DNA of 64,000 bases. Origin: Neodiprion pinetum (lineage: Eukaryota > Arthropoda > Insecta > Hymenoptera > Diprionidae). Where the stretch lies: contig NC_060232.1 of the NCBI RefSeq assembly GCF_021155775.2, positions 38,668,089 through 38,732,088 of the forward strand, in the 5' to 3' direction. The notes below the pieces were generated by a model, which ran no database searches, was not told the DNA's origin, and saw nothing but the letters and a program-made list of their open reading frames with translations. Each line of letters begins with the position of its first letter. Position 1 is the stretch's first letter. A program made the translations under genes and the position numbers. Positions 1 to 12,879 of the stretch are shown piece after piece.

Positions 1-3000
1 GAACATGGTCGAGGAGTACGAAACGTTCTTCTTCCAGACGCCGCGCAACCCCCATGAAACCAGTTCACTTTTACGCCACACCCGAGCTCAAGACAATCGA
101 CGAAACGCTATGACCGAAACGAAAACTTAATAATCCGGTTAATGACCGGACAGCACGGCGCGAGCTGCGATCATCATTTCGAGGCATTTTCTCGACCGGC
201 AATGAGTGGCTCGAATTACAGGTATGCCTCGAGAAGAACGCGATTATGGAATGAGGAATCATGAGGTATCATGAGGTATCATGAGGCTCGAGTCTTCGGT
301 GCAATGCAATTTCGAATCAGCAAGTCGAGTCACCGTCGTCTGGTCTTTGGACCCAACATCAAGGCGGACTGTAAAATGGATTATGACGTGTGAAAATCTG
401 AACGTTTGTGGTCGACACAGTCAGTCACGGGCAGTTTGAAATGATGCGAGCAAATACTGCAGAGCAGTCACCGAGGCGATGAGCAAACTACGGAGATAGT
501 GAATAAATCGCTGGTACTCGATGTGCGAGTGTTTAAAACGCGGGAAGAGCCCGAAATACATCAAAGGGAGCAAAGAATGGCTATTAAAGTAGTTCATTTT
601 TTCACTTTTGTTTCTTTAGGAGTGCCACTCGAAAAATTTGTCAAGTATAGAAAAAAAAAAAAAAAAACAGTGAAAAATATATAAAAAATATTTTCCTACC
701 TCCTCCAGGTGTTTTTCCAGTAATTGTCACAAATTTTTCGAGCACTACCTTCAGAAAATCGAAACAAGGTTCAAAAATAACCACCCTAACGGATGGATCG
801 CGATGCTACGGTGACATTTTGACGTCGTGCGGTAACCTCTGACAGTACTTGCACGTAAGCGTGGAAAAGAAGATAAGCGAGTGCAGTGAGAGCGGATGAG
901 GAGGAGACGTGGAGCACTTAGCACCTCGAAGTGACCGCGAAGAGGAGGGTATGCACACAATGCCTCGGAACAGCGGTCGCTGAGCAAATAAGCAAACATG
1001 GTGGTCACCGGTCAGGGTGATTCGCGTGCTAGGTGTCGCAGGGTCAACACTCGAGAAAGAGGTGCGAAAAGTTTCTACCCGCGCTGAATCTCAAGCAAAC
1101 ATCAATAAGGGTGGAGGCCTGCAGCACCGGGTCTCCGGGTCGTCTCAACTCCTCGAGGATCGAGCGCCGCCGTAAGGAGTTGAGGAGGACTGTACCGGCC
1201 ATAAAACTGTAGAGGGCCCAAAGTGCGGTTAAAAATACCGAGACAATTGCTGAAAGCTTCGCAAAGACAAGTGCGCAAATATCCATCTTCACGCGCCAGC
1301 TTCTTATCTTTCATCCTCCTGCGGCTCGAGCTTTTTTTCCTCGGCTGCAGCATGACTGCTCGAATACACACTCACTCGTTTCGAAAGACACGTATTCGCG
1401 AAACCATCTGGGCTAAAAGCGTTAAGTAATTTGCTTATTATACGATTCGCGAACTCGTGGAAAGCAAAGTCAAACCAAGGAATTAGCACTTGCAGGTGCT
1501 GCCATGCCGAGTGTATTAATTGAAGGGGAAAATTCTCGCGGAGCTTGTACTTTGTTGCAGTTAATGGGGAAATTGCAGTCCTTTATTTCGTGTATGGACA
1601 ATTTCACGAATTGTATTATATGATTCCACCGTGTCTGCAATTTTGATATTTTCAACGACAGCTGAATAAACAGGTTTGCATTTACCGAATATGGTGGATC
1701 GAATATAGCGAAAGAAATGTTTTGTTAATTCAAATAAATTATGTGGCTTGAATCAGATAACAATTTTTCAATCCATAAGAACAACAAGCAATTTTTCTAT
1801 GAGTATAAGCGTAATTTTCGAGATAATCATATCTTAGTGAATTGCATTTATAAAACTCGTAAAATAGAAATTTCATCGTTTGGTTATTCGCGTACAATCG
1901 GCGAAATTTCTAGTTTAAACTACTTTAAAAAGAGTTGATTTACTGTTAACAAATTTATATTTTGACATGGCGAAATAAATGTTTCATCATTATTTGGCTC
2001 AACTTAAATTGGATAACATTAACAAAACATTCATATCCTCATATCTGAACATACGCTTATTAACGGTAAATGAACTCTTTCCTCAGTGATTCTGGTGGTA
2101 AAATTCGCAACTGAATTACGATATAATAATAAGATGTTACGACGAAATTCAACGAGTAACTTATTACATGGTTTATTTTATAAATCTGAGATAAATATAC
2201 AAAAAATCAGGCAACAAATTCCAAAAGCACGATTCGCGTTTCTGCGATTTCATGCGTAATTCCTTATACATTATTCTCGAATTTACAAGATAAATCACGC
2301 AACAAGTGACACGTCGATTTCGGTCATAACATCGTACGATTTAAGACAGGGCAATCTTGAGCAGGGTGTACTTTTCTTCGCCGACACCCACTGCCGTCAA
2401 GCACGATACCGAATGCAGGAAAGAAACACGGAGGGCAAGAAGAAGCCGCTGCACGTGGCGCGGTGAGAATCTCGGGTAGCCTAATCGGGTTAATCTCGCG
2501 GCCTCTTTGCCCCGGTAAGCCGAGATGTGAGTCCGGTGTCTAGGTGGTACGCGACTCTGACAATGAGCGGCGGCGGCCAGGGAAGATGTACGTGCGATAT
2601 TTACTTATGTTGGCCGAAGCGGGGCGCGGAAGGCGAAGAGCGGCTACATACATAACCGATTCCCTCGGAGGCTCGCAATCAGCGAACAAGGAAGCTGCGC
2701 GGCGATTCCTCTTGCCGATTTCTATGCCGCTTGCGTAGGCAGTCTGCTTCTGATCGTGTGCATGCCTCTCGTAGTCTTCCCAGCATCCCGTCCGCTGCTC
2801 CTCCTTCGTCTCAGATTCCACTTTGTGTATACGTGCCAGATAATTATCAGCAGAGTGGAATCCGCCTTGGTTATGGTATGGAAGAGATGATGTAGAGACT
2901 CGTAACGTATCGACGAGCTACTAATTTCATCGCTGTTTTTACCATCGTCGTGGTTTTTGATCAATTTTTATGAAACGTTATTCAGAGACACTCATTAGCG

Positions 3001-4636
3001 GTACATTTTTTACACTCTGGTGTGTCGAAATTGCGAGAAAGCTATAAATGAAATGAAAATAACTAAAAATAACTAGTTTCAACGGCGCTGGGTTGAAATT
3101 TCGAATTTTTTGACGGCGAAAATTAAAGTAAAGAAATTAAGCTTTGACGGGACATCGAGGTTTTGAATGATCAGAAACTCACGATCAAAGTTCTGAAAGT
3201 GCAAAATTCCCAAAGGACAAAATGCCGAAAAAGTGTAATTTCGACAAGTCAAAGTTCAGAAACTGCGTAAATGAGAAAATTTAAAAATCTGAAACATCGA
3301 AATTTCGAATGATTGAAAAATTTTGGTTCTGTGAATTTCTGACTAGGTGAAATTTGATGACCATTATGATTTTTCTTTGTTTTGGAATTTCGATATTTTT
3401 ATTTTCTGAATCCTCGTCACTCTGATTTTCGGTTTTTCTCATTTTCGGAATTTTTCTCTATCGAAACTTTATTTTTCGGAATTTTTCTCTATCGTGACGT
3501 AAATTTTGAGCCCTCGGGTTTCCGAAAATTCGAAACTTTGTTGTTTGGTAAAAGTTTGATTTCTTTACCTCAAGTTTCGGCATAAAAAATAATTCGAAAT
3601 CAGGCGCTTACGAAACTTTTCAATTTCGTAACTTCAACCCAGCCCCAATTGAGCATTCAGTCGTCCCGATTTAGATTGAAAAATTTCCTTCACTCCAATT
3701 CCGCGCGACGAGATCGCGCAATGAGAATGAGTATGAACTTTTCGGAGCACGATATAAATGCGCGAGTGAATTTACAAGGGGCCTTGACCCGAGACTCGAC
3801 ACGTGGCACAGCGTCCTATAGCTGTGAAAAAAAGTAAAAAATTATGCAACAACACACGTATACCCAACGCTAATAATCGGTCGTCGGCCGGCTAGCCGGA
3901 TAGTCGTTTTCTAAATTGTTGACCTTCAAAATAGAGTAGGGGAGCGTACGTTGACCCGCACGTGTTCGGCTGCGACCTCATTAAATCCAAACGATTGCTT
4001 CCGATTTTTCGCCGCAGTTGACCGACGTCTAGGAGACTATATATCAACCGTATACAATAAAAATAGTCAGCGACGAAGCCCCGCAGACTTTAACAATAAT
4101 ATTCCCCCCATTTCGTAATCATCTAAGTTAAATACCAGCGTCCAAGTAAAACCAACTCTGCCGTTCGTACGGTTGTTGCCCTATTGTCATATAATGTGAA
4201 TTTCAATCGTGCCGGCTATATTTCTCGGTAAAATGTATCCTGAATTGCATAAAACCAGGCGGAATTACCGTGTGTTAAATTGCCGATGACGTCACATATT
4301 TCCGGGCAGTAACCCGACGAGATCTCTTTAAACACTGAAAAATAAATGAAATCACTCTAAAATTCTGATACGATGGTATTATAATAAAAAGACAATTTAT
4401 AAATTGTCTCTTCCGAGCGAGTTGTTCTACAAAATATTGTAGACGCGAAGTAAATGTTTGGAGTAGACTTGTCTGCAGGATAGTTGAAAAAAATCTAGGA
4501 CATTGATCATTTCTCCAATTTCATTGCTATTTATTTTCATAAAATACATAATTATACCGTTATTAGAATAAAGTAATCCGCAAGAATTTGGAGAATGTAC
4601 AGATGGGTAAGGAGAGGTTCCTTTCCTTGATTTCAG
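1..4636. other. Gene-poor 5' stretch, no supported gene
   Basis: I see no coding exon that I can support here. Short open frames on both strands lack recognisable domains and good splice context. The stretch holds a short direct repeat around 258-290 (an 11-base unit containing ATCATGAGGT, about three copies), a poly-A run near 651-667, GC-richer patches at about 780-1350 and 2380-2830, and a foldback repeat at 3087-3643. It may be upstream or intronic sequence of the Kazal-domain exon that follows, but no link is visible. Confidence 0.5.
3087..3643. repeat. Foldback (inverted-repeat) element
   Basis: The segment begins with GCTGGGTTGAAATTTCGAA and ends with the near reverse complement of that sequence (TTCGTAACTTCAACCCAGC). 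Both halves are filled with related TTCGAAATT and GTAAAGAAAT-like words in opposite orientation, so the DNA could fold back on itself over several hundred bases. It encodes nothing obvious. It looks like a degenerate MITE, but I could not define a target-site duplication. Confidence 0.5.
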
Positions 4637-4923
4637 AGGCTGCAGACTGTTCGAGCATCCGATGCCGAGAGGGTCAGACGTGCTTGACGGAGATGGGATC
4701 TGGCAGGCCAAGATGCGTGACCTGCAGCTACCGATGTCCTCGGAGACGCAACCGGAACCCGTCTTCGTCCCCGTCCTCGGCCGCCGCAACCCCCCAGTAC
4801 TGCGCCTCCAATAATATAACCTACCCCAGCTGGTGTCACATCGTTAAGGATGCCTGCCTGACGGGTTTCGTACTGGAGACCCTTCATCCAGGACCCTGTA
4901 ACCTTTACGACGCTGCGATTCAC
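4637..4923 (+). CDS. Follistatin/Kazal-domain protein, single internal exon
   Basis: This is one exon of a secreted cysteine-rich protein; the rest of the gene was not found. The acceptor is TTGATTTCAG at 4636 and the likely donor is GTAGGT at 4924, giving 287 bases that enter in phase 1 and leave in phase 0. The first half has the C-x4-C-x5-C-x10-C-x2-C-x3-C spacing of a follistatin EGF-like (FOLN) module. After a basic and Ser/Ala-rich linker, the second half has Kazal spacing with the words NNITYPSWC and HPGPC. Kazal domains bind serine proteases, and FOLN-Kazal pairs occur in follistatin, SPARC and agrin-like extracellular proteins. If the donor is not used, the frame stops at 4933-4935, so this could also be a last exon. 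Confidence 0.65.
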
Positions 4924-5557
4924 GTAGGTTCGTAAAACAAATTCATCCGTTCTGTACAACATTATTCCGACAAAGTTTCGTAGGTTTGTCGATTCGATAA
5001 CCAATTTAATTTTTACCGTGCAATCATCCGTCGATTTTCGATATTTATACAGAGTTCGTCGGATGACGAATACTACGAGTTTACATTGCAAAATATTTCA
5101 TTAGTGGTTTTTGAAACACACCGTTCTGGTAACAAAAAACTGGACCAAAGTTCGTCGTTCGATGTATGTATAAACGTGGCGTACCCAGAGCTTCTTGGCA
5201 TAATAAATAATCGAAAAAAAGGAAATATCGGATTGAGGATGTTGACTCGAGGTTATACGGTTATAGGTGGTTATAATATATTTCCGTTTCCTCTTAATTA
5301 CGAAAATCAGGGAGGAAAATTTCTACCGTTTGCAGTAATTATAGCGCGCAGCTCACTACATTTATGAATATATTACATGTATACACAGAGAATACGCGTG
5401 TATGCGACCGTGTGCGCATAGCTAGTTGGCGGTGAAAATTTATGTTACGCGCTTTTCACCGTGCATAACACACATTCGTTTGACAAATTTACGAGGCGCC
5501 GAAGCACGCTCGTGAGATAACTTAAACACGGCACGACGTAAGTCCACGGACACAACA

Positions 5558-5588
5558 TGGCAGCAGCAGCGGCAGCAGCAGCGGCAGT
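5558..5588. repeat. GCA/GCG trinucleotide microsatellite
   Basis: A run of GCA and GCG triplets follows an ATG at 5557. It opens a 117-codon frame starting with an alanine run, but nothing beyond it resembles a known protein, so I treat it as a microsatellite rather than a gene start. Confidence 0.6.
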
Positions 5589-7693
5589 ATCATCACGCAG
5601 CCGACAGCAAAACGAGACTCCAAAAAAGATCGGAGCTGTTGGTTCGTACAGTATAAAGAGGGGAGGGGGATCGGAGTTGAAGGCACTCCTAAAATCGAAA
5701 ATACATCGTGCGTTTCAAACCGGGGAGAATTTCTCTTCGCAGGGCCGCGACGCATGGATTTGCCCCGCAGCAGGTTATATCTTGAATGAAAACAACGTTC
5801 ATTTTTGTCCAAACTCACACGCGCAGACACAAACATACCATATTCTCAAATACCACATTCCCGCAGCCGGGAATGCGGACAGCTGTTCATTTTGTGATAT
5901 CCACCCATAATCTATATTTGTATACCGCGTGCACCGACATAACAATACCTACATATAACCCAAGCCAAAAACGAGGCCCGCAGATATTATACTCCGATTT
6001 TCCATTGTTGGGGTCGGTTTCGGACACCCTGAGCTTTGCTAGTTCGCGGATAGAACACAGCGTCCGAGTAAAGATCAAAGCACGCTCATACTCGGCGGAA
6101 TGCCTCGAGTTACGGCGTGGTTTCGTAGCCTAGGTTAGTGTTGGTTGATTCTGGCTCCGCAGAATCTGGATCATCGAGGGGCGGTCAAACTGACCGAAGC
6201 TGCAAGCTCACGCTGGTCAACGCATTTAGACAGCTTGAGTAAATTTAGCTTTCTCCCAAGGCGCACTTTTACTCCGTTCTCAATTAGGCGTCGCAGATGG
6301 GCCTCTACCTGGGTTTCCTCAACGTTTTTTCGAACCGTAGAATAGTGGGAGAAAGTTCAAACCTCGAATAGGTCACGCTTTCCGTTACATCGAACCCAAC
6401 TTATCCCGGCTCGTCGTGTTGCACGAACCTCGTGATGTGGCTTTAAAGAGGCGTCGCGGTACACCGGCTTTAAGGGAACATTCACAGGGATCTCAGGAAA
6501 TTCCTTGGCGTTTTAGTTAATTTCTTTTCTCACGCAGGAAGAGCTCGAAGAATTTTGTTGGTTTTGCACATCTTACATAGGAAATTTGGGAGTCGTACCC
6601 ATACATTATACTAGGAGTTCATTTTAATTTTTAGGATCCGTACACTTAGTATCGACACCTATAAATGTCTTTGCATTTCAAGTTCTTTGACCGTTCCGTT
6701 TTTGAAAAATTAGGAGTTAAAGGTCGGGTTTCATACACAGATTCTTATGGGTATCGTAAAAAAAATTTAGAACTCTAAGACGTTCAAAAAACCAAAACGC
6801 GACAATAAAATATTGAAAAAAAGTGTAGAACGCTAGAATGAAACATTTTGAATAAGAGAAATGAATGAAATAACAGAATGGAACATTCTGAAAGAAGAGA
6901 AAACTAACTGAAATTTAGTTCCAGAAAGTTGGTACTGGGCAGGCTTACTTGTTTACTTGTTTACTTGCCTACACCTCGTGGAGGTTCTCAAACCTTCTTG
7001 ATCTGTCTTCAGTATACGTTAAACTTTAATACGGAACAATCACGTATTTTGTTGAGCTTAACGCAAACTTAGATATAAAGATACACCGTCATTTCCCAAC
7101 CATTAAAAAATTGAACCTTACAGAAATCGTTTGAAATTTTCGCTCGTATTATCATCAACCCTGACTATCTTCTTTCAAAAGTTGTTTCACATTATAAATT
7201 CGAAACTCGATTAAACTGGAGCATTTAAATTCGTCGTTGTTATAAGTGGAAAATTCAGGGTTATCTTGAAATCATTAATTTAGAATCCGACCAAATAGCA
7301 GAAAGTCCTGCAGCATTCATACCTCTTCCAACCACCTTACCGGACTCTTGTATGCGGCTATCTCGGTATAACGCTGTTTACTGCACAATTGAGATTTGGC
7401 AAGCCCTGATGTCAGGAATAATTCTTGTTATGTACGACGTTGAACTGCACTCAGCCTTACTACGGCACTTCGATCGACGGAAGCTGCATGTGCATAACAT
7501 ACCTGCTGCACATATGCACGCCGCTCATACGGCTGCCTTTCAAGCTCGAAGATATTCCGCACGTTTCGAATCGCACCCGTGATGCAGGGATTCGGACGTC
7601 TGGTATTATACCGGATGCTGTCCTCCCTTGGCCAGCCTTCGGACGAAAGCACATTCCATCGTCTCCCCTCGAACCCCTCCGTCGTACTCTTCA

Positions 7694-7712
7694 CCCCCCC
7701 CCCCCCCCCCCC
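7694..7712. repeat. Poly-C homopolymer (19 bases)
   Basis: An uninterrupted run of 19 cytosines. Such runs are rare and are common sites of length polymorphism and assembly error. Confidence 0.9.
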
Positions 7713-8230
7713 TACAGACGCAGATACGAAACGCACGTGTAACTAACACGACACGCAGTGCGGTCATTTTCACGTAACGCGAACACGTAACACTGCATCG
7801 CCTGTACACGGCACATAACACGATACTCGATTGAAAGCTTGGAAAAATTGTACAATGTACAAGTACGAAGTTTCCTGCTGCGGAAAACAGGAAAGGGGTT
7901 AAATCGGTAAAATTCATTTACTTCCAGCTAACCTTTTTTTTTTTTTTTACAGGAATACCGGATGTAATATAAGGGAAGGTGTAAAATTCGAGACAAAATT
8001 GTTTGTTCTACATTTTTTTGACCTCGCTGATTTCGCCCAAAAAGAAACGTACCTTATTATTCTCGTAGTTTGGAAATTGGAATATTTCCGTTTATTTTGA
8101 GTGAACGGCTTAATCGAAAAATTTTATTCGAATAACTGTGATATCGTTCTTTCTTCGTGTTCCCCACTTCGCTCAGGTCTTCTCGATAAAGGGCGGATTC
8201 CCCGAGGCTTATCGATGCGAACAACGCGTC

Positions 8231-8244
8231 GCCTATAAATAGGC
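8231..8244 (+). promoter_or_regulatory. Palindromic MEF2-type site
   Basis: GCCTATAAATAGGC contains CTATAAATAG, which matches the established MEF2 consensus CTA(A/T)4TAG, flanked by matching GC arms. It lies in gene-free DNA with no promoter assigned to it, so its function is unknown. It could also act as a TATA box. Confidence 0.3.
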
Positions 8245-9779
8245 AACTAAGGCTACACCTGGGGTACTTACCGCGTGTAATGTGTAACTCCAGTTGCCTG
8301 TATCCTGGCGAAGCGTCGTCGTTCGCATCTCTAACCATCAACGAATCCTCCCGATATGTAACCTTTAACGCACCGCGGAACAAAAATCGAAAACTTTGCA
8401 TGAAAATGAGAAAAAATCTCGTGGAAATTCGTATGAACTAATAAATTAGTCGGGCAATTTTAGCAAAAAAAAAAAAATTATTATTTCGTTGGCTTCATGC
8501 GAGCAGATGGGAACAACACGTCACTCGCTTACGACGTAGAGCTGGCCGAAAACACGTCGAGGGTGAAGGAAAGCGGAGCTCCAAGACGCGAGTCGCGACT
8601 TCTGTGACGATGCTAAACGGCGGCCGTCGAAACTAGAGGGTTTTGACCGGTTCTGGACACCAAAGAGAGCGACGACCGCGTATCTAATACGCCAACATAC
8701 GGATAATCTCTTATCAAGCTGCAGTCACGTGACCCCCGACGACGAGTGTAACGCCCGCAATAATATCTCGCCTGCTGCAGTGACGTTAAATCAATTTTTA
8801 AGTATTCGAAATGTAGCGACTTAGATAGACCAGTAATTCAAAGTTCTTAAGTTTAGTATTTATTTAATGAATCGATTAACTCGTCGACGACGATACCGTA
8901 TCTCTATTGTAAGTATATACATCGTATACACCGTTATCCGATCCACCCCATCTTATACTCTTTTGTGTTTTTTTTTTTTTTTTTTCATCTCATATATTAT
9001 ACACGAAAAATGTAACGCGAGGTCCGATTCTACCGGAAATCAGAAGCGGATTGACAAGCATTGTTCCGAATAACCAAGACCGGAAAAACGCGCTACAAGA
9101 ATCGAAAAAAAAAAAGAACAAACACATCGCCGACAGTTGAATTACGAGACAAGATAGCGGGCATTAAAAGTGAGCTTTCCGTTGAAGAATTGTGGGTAAA
9201 ATTGATGATCTATCAATCGTGAGAACAGAGCAATTAGACGCGGAGAATGTCAATCGGGAGTTCAATAAATTTCAGCTCACTTGACGCGCTAATTAAGGGT
9301 GACGATGGACGGTCATTCAAAGTGGCATGTACTTAATTGATCCGGAAAAATTAGGCGGATAAATAATGAAGCGCAATTGGTAAAGTCGAGAAGGACGCGA
9401 GGCCGAAACCGTCGACGACGAATTACTCGAGCGACGAGGAATCAGTTGGCACGTCGAGAATCTCGACGGGAGTGCAGCGAGCTCGGTGAGAGGTGAGAGA
9501 TATATTATCTAAATTAGAGCTCTCGAGCTCTCGAGGTGCGCCTGTCTGCGCCGCCACTCGAAGAGCTTGTAAACACACGTTGCAATATTTACGATATGTT
9601 TATCCGCAAAGTGCCGGCAACACAGACGGCACAACATGTACCTCAAAGTCTTCTGCCGCTCCGGAAATAGACCGCTTGACGAATGCCTCGTAGCGACGCG
9701 AACGCGTGTATATAATTGTAACGCAGTGGTGCAAATTGCGGTCATTAATTATTCACACGGTACTGTTCAAGATCAGTAG

Positions 9780-12420
9780 ATGATATCAAAATTACGATTA
9801 TTTGGGATATCTTAACCCAATCATTGATTAAATGCTCTATATATGTATACTTGTTTCCTCAATCGGTACTTTGATAGTAAAAAAAATCTCACAGCCGCAT
9901 CAAAATTACTCTGACTGATCGATCGATTTTTTTAACGTCGGTGGTAAATTTTTTACGCTCTCAATTTTATCAATGACCACGCATAACTTGAACTAATTTT
10001 TTTTTTCTTTCGTCATTTTGTGAACGGAAAATGGAGAAAATATTTTCTAAAATTTCAAAAATTGTACCTCGTCGCAAATTTTCGTGAAATAAAACAGAGA
10101 TCTGAATGTTTAGTCAAACAATTTTTTCAATTCCAAATTTTCTACAAATATAACCTTTTGAAAATATAATATAATTATAGAAATAAAGGAATTAATAAAT
10201 CTCTCTATATATATACATATATGTATTCGTTATTATCTATGTACTTGCATGTGTAATCTACACGTACTATCGTATATTACGCGCGTGTATTTACAGGCAA
10301 AACAGGTAACAACTAAATTATGAATCTTATATTAATTATGCGAGAGGAAAATACGATATATTATACAGGTATATATATATATATCATACGAGGAAAATTA
10401 AAATAATAATAATAATAAGTAGAAACGTCCATATAGTTCCTGTAAGATACGAATCATACATAAACATTAATATAAATTATCAATCACCATATATATATAT
10501 AATTCTCACTTTATACATTATATTCATTTTAAGCATTAGGCATATTAACTATCACTATTATTATTTCGCTTATTGCAATTATATTGAATGCCAGCGTTTT
10601 CACATTATTTAACAATAGGTGTATAATATAATTATATCGACTTCGTAATTATTCTTTATTATTATAACAATTCAGATAGCTACTTTATAATTATAATCCC
10701 TTAAATCAGTGTAACTAGCATTTCTATTTTAACAATATTTGTCAATTTTCGATTTAGATTACACCTGCCGAGTCGCAGCAAATATACATACATGTAAATG
10801 TATAATATACACGGTATAGGTGATGAATTTGTCGTGAATTGAAAAGTATAATAACGATTAGAAGAAGACAATAAGAGTAAATAGGTATGTATTTGTATAA
10901 TAGCAAAGGTCAAGGACGATTGTCCAACTGCAAATTTCATCAGCTTAAATTGTTATATATAGCGCTTGATTCTTAAATTATATGTATTTTTAATTCTACC
11001 CAAGTTTAAACGATATAGGTATACTGTATGGTATAACGAATCCATAAATGCAATTGCAATTATACCGAGCCATTAATAAGTCGAAATTGTACACAACGTG
11101 CACAATGGTGTAATTTATTTTTTCTCGACAAGCTCTAAATGAGAAGTAACTGCGTGGCGAAAAATCTGAAAAAAACCTGTATAAACGAAATAATGAAGAA
11201 TTGATATTGCAGAAAAGCTTGCACACTATTTCAATTACAATTAATAATAACTTAGGACAATACCACCGCGCATTATATATTATACCTACGTATAAAATAA
11301 AATTACGATACCTACAGGTATTTATAGCTTACGAAGCAATAGTTATCATATGATATCTGACATAGATACGATATTCAACTAGTAACCATTTAACTATCGC
11401 TCTACATACTGTAATAATTCAAAAACGTAAACTATATTGAAGATACGTGATATCCGACAAATGCGCGCCGCACTTGTCTTATCGCAATAAATAAATTGCT
11501 TACTCCGCGGTTTCTCCTTAAGGCAATTGACGCGACCCCGCAATGGGACTTCCGCTTGTAATAAATACCGTTGGTATATCAAGTATCGATATTCTTCGTT
11601 TGTTGAACAATCCTCTGCTTAACATCTGCATCATATTGATACATTTTATCGCCATATTTCTGTATAAATATGTCGTTATCTATCAAGTTGAAGTTGCGTT
11701 CATCAACGCACGTTGCAATCATTGTACATTGACTTTCGAGTGTCTAGAATCTCTGTGCATGGTGCAGATGTACACTTACAATCATTTTTTTTATTCAATG
11801 TTATCTAGAACCATTTAACTATAAATGTATCATACCATTATTTATCAAAGTGTACGCTTAATTTGTAAAAGATTTGCGAATGAATGTTGAATATGTTAAT
11901 ATTAATTATTATAATTACTCTCTAACAAACTAAATTATTTTATGTTTTGGAATATATGCACTAAAAAATGAAGAGCATATTTATTCATATATCTAACTGT
12001 ATCAAAAGCGCGATGACGTATTTGCTTGATTTCAATTATTCAACAAGAATAGTTAAAAAATATTTAAGAAAAAATTTTGATGTGATCACATCTCAGTTGA
12101 CTTTTCGACAATCGCCTTTTTTCGACAATCGACGTATTACAATGTTAAAATCCAAATTCTCATTTCCGTTGGATGATATTATATTGAGACGAGAATTAAT
12201 AAATATTACAAATCGTCGTGAATGTTTTTTCAGTCGATGAAACGTATAACATTAAAAACAATACAGATTCAAACAGTAAATATATATATAGACATAAATA
12301 CATTATATATTATAAATATATACATACTTTAAAGACTGTGGAACATTATATAGGTGTATAAATGTTTAAATAAATTATTATAACGTCGACATAATTATTT
12401 GGAACCGTGATTACGATAAA
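9780..12420. other. Strongly AT-rich, gene-free tract
   Basis: About 2.6 kb of very AT-rich sequence with TA microsatellites and no coding exon. It ends just upstream of PIGK. Nothing distinguishes a function such as a matrix attachment region from plain intergenic DNA. Confidence 0.6.
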
Positions 12421-12879
12421 TTTGTCGAGCAAATTCCTTCAATCTCTAATAGTACGGCCTGTTTCAGCTTACATCGTTCCAAAATTTTATCGAAATCTCG
12501 AATCTATAAACTAATGACTCTGGCATGAATTGTGAAATCACGTGATTTTCGACAAGATCAACTGTTCATAATTAATGCGGCGTACAAATTGATAGCTTTC
12601 GAGCCAACCAATATCCGCGTAAGTGCACATGGTTGCCACTCTGCAGGCGTTAATTGGCCGCGCCTAAGATACCGCAACCTTACATACACCGGTGCAATCG
12701 AAACACGCAGATTCGAGATAACAACTCTTCGATACCGGGAATCGAAATCTCGCACGCTGTCAGTTACAACATTTCGTGCGGCAAACAACGCGCACCTGAC
12801 CAAGTGAAATACGCGACGAAACATGAGAATTGAAATGTGTGATATTTGTCTATAATACAATACACAGAAAATAGTAAAC

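Larger units (their letters stand above)
4936..12879. other. Long gene-free interval
   Basis: No exon can be supported in these 8 kb. Contents: a GCA microsatellite at about 5558-5588, AT-rich DNA, a poly-C run at 7694-7712, poly-T and poly-A tracts at about 7934-7949, 8466-8477 and 8969-8986, a palindromic MEF2-type site at 8231-8244, GC-richer DNA at 8500-8760 and 9360-9720, and a long AT-rich tract from 9780 to about 12420 with TA microsatellites near 10200-10500 and 12280-12330. Parts may be intron or upstream region of the Kazal-domain gene. Confidence 0.5.

Noticed and set aside
5557..5910. 117-codon frame beginning with an alanine run
   Set aside because: Driven by a GCA microsatellite; the remainder resembles no known protein and has no promoter or splice context.
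9493..9693. Frame containing a Kazal-like NTDGTTCTS word
   Set aside because: The cysteine spacing of a Kazal domain is absent, so it is not a second exon of the 4.6-kb gene.
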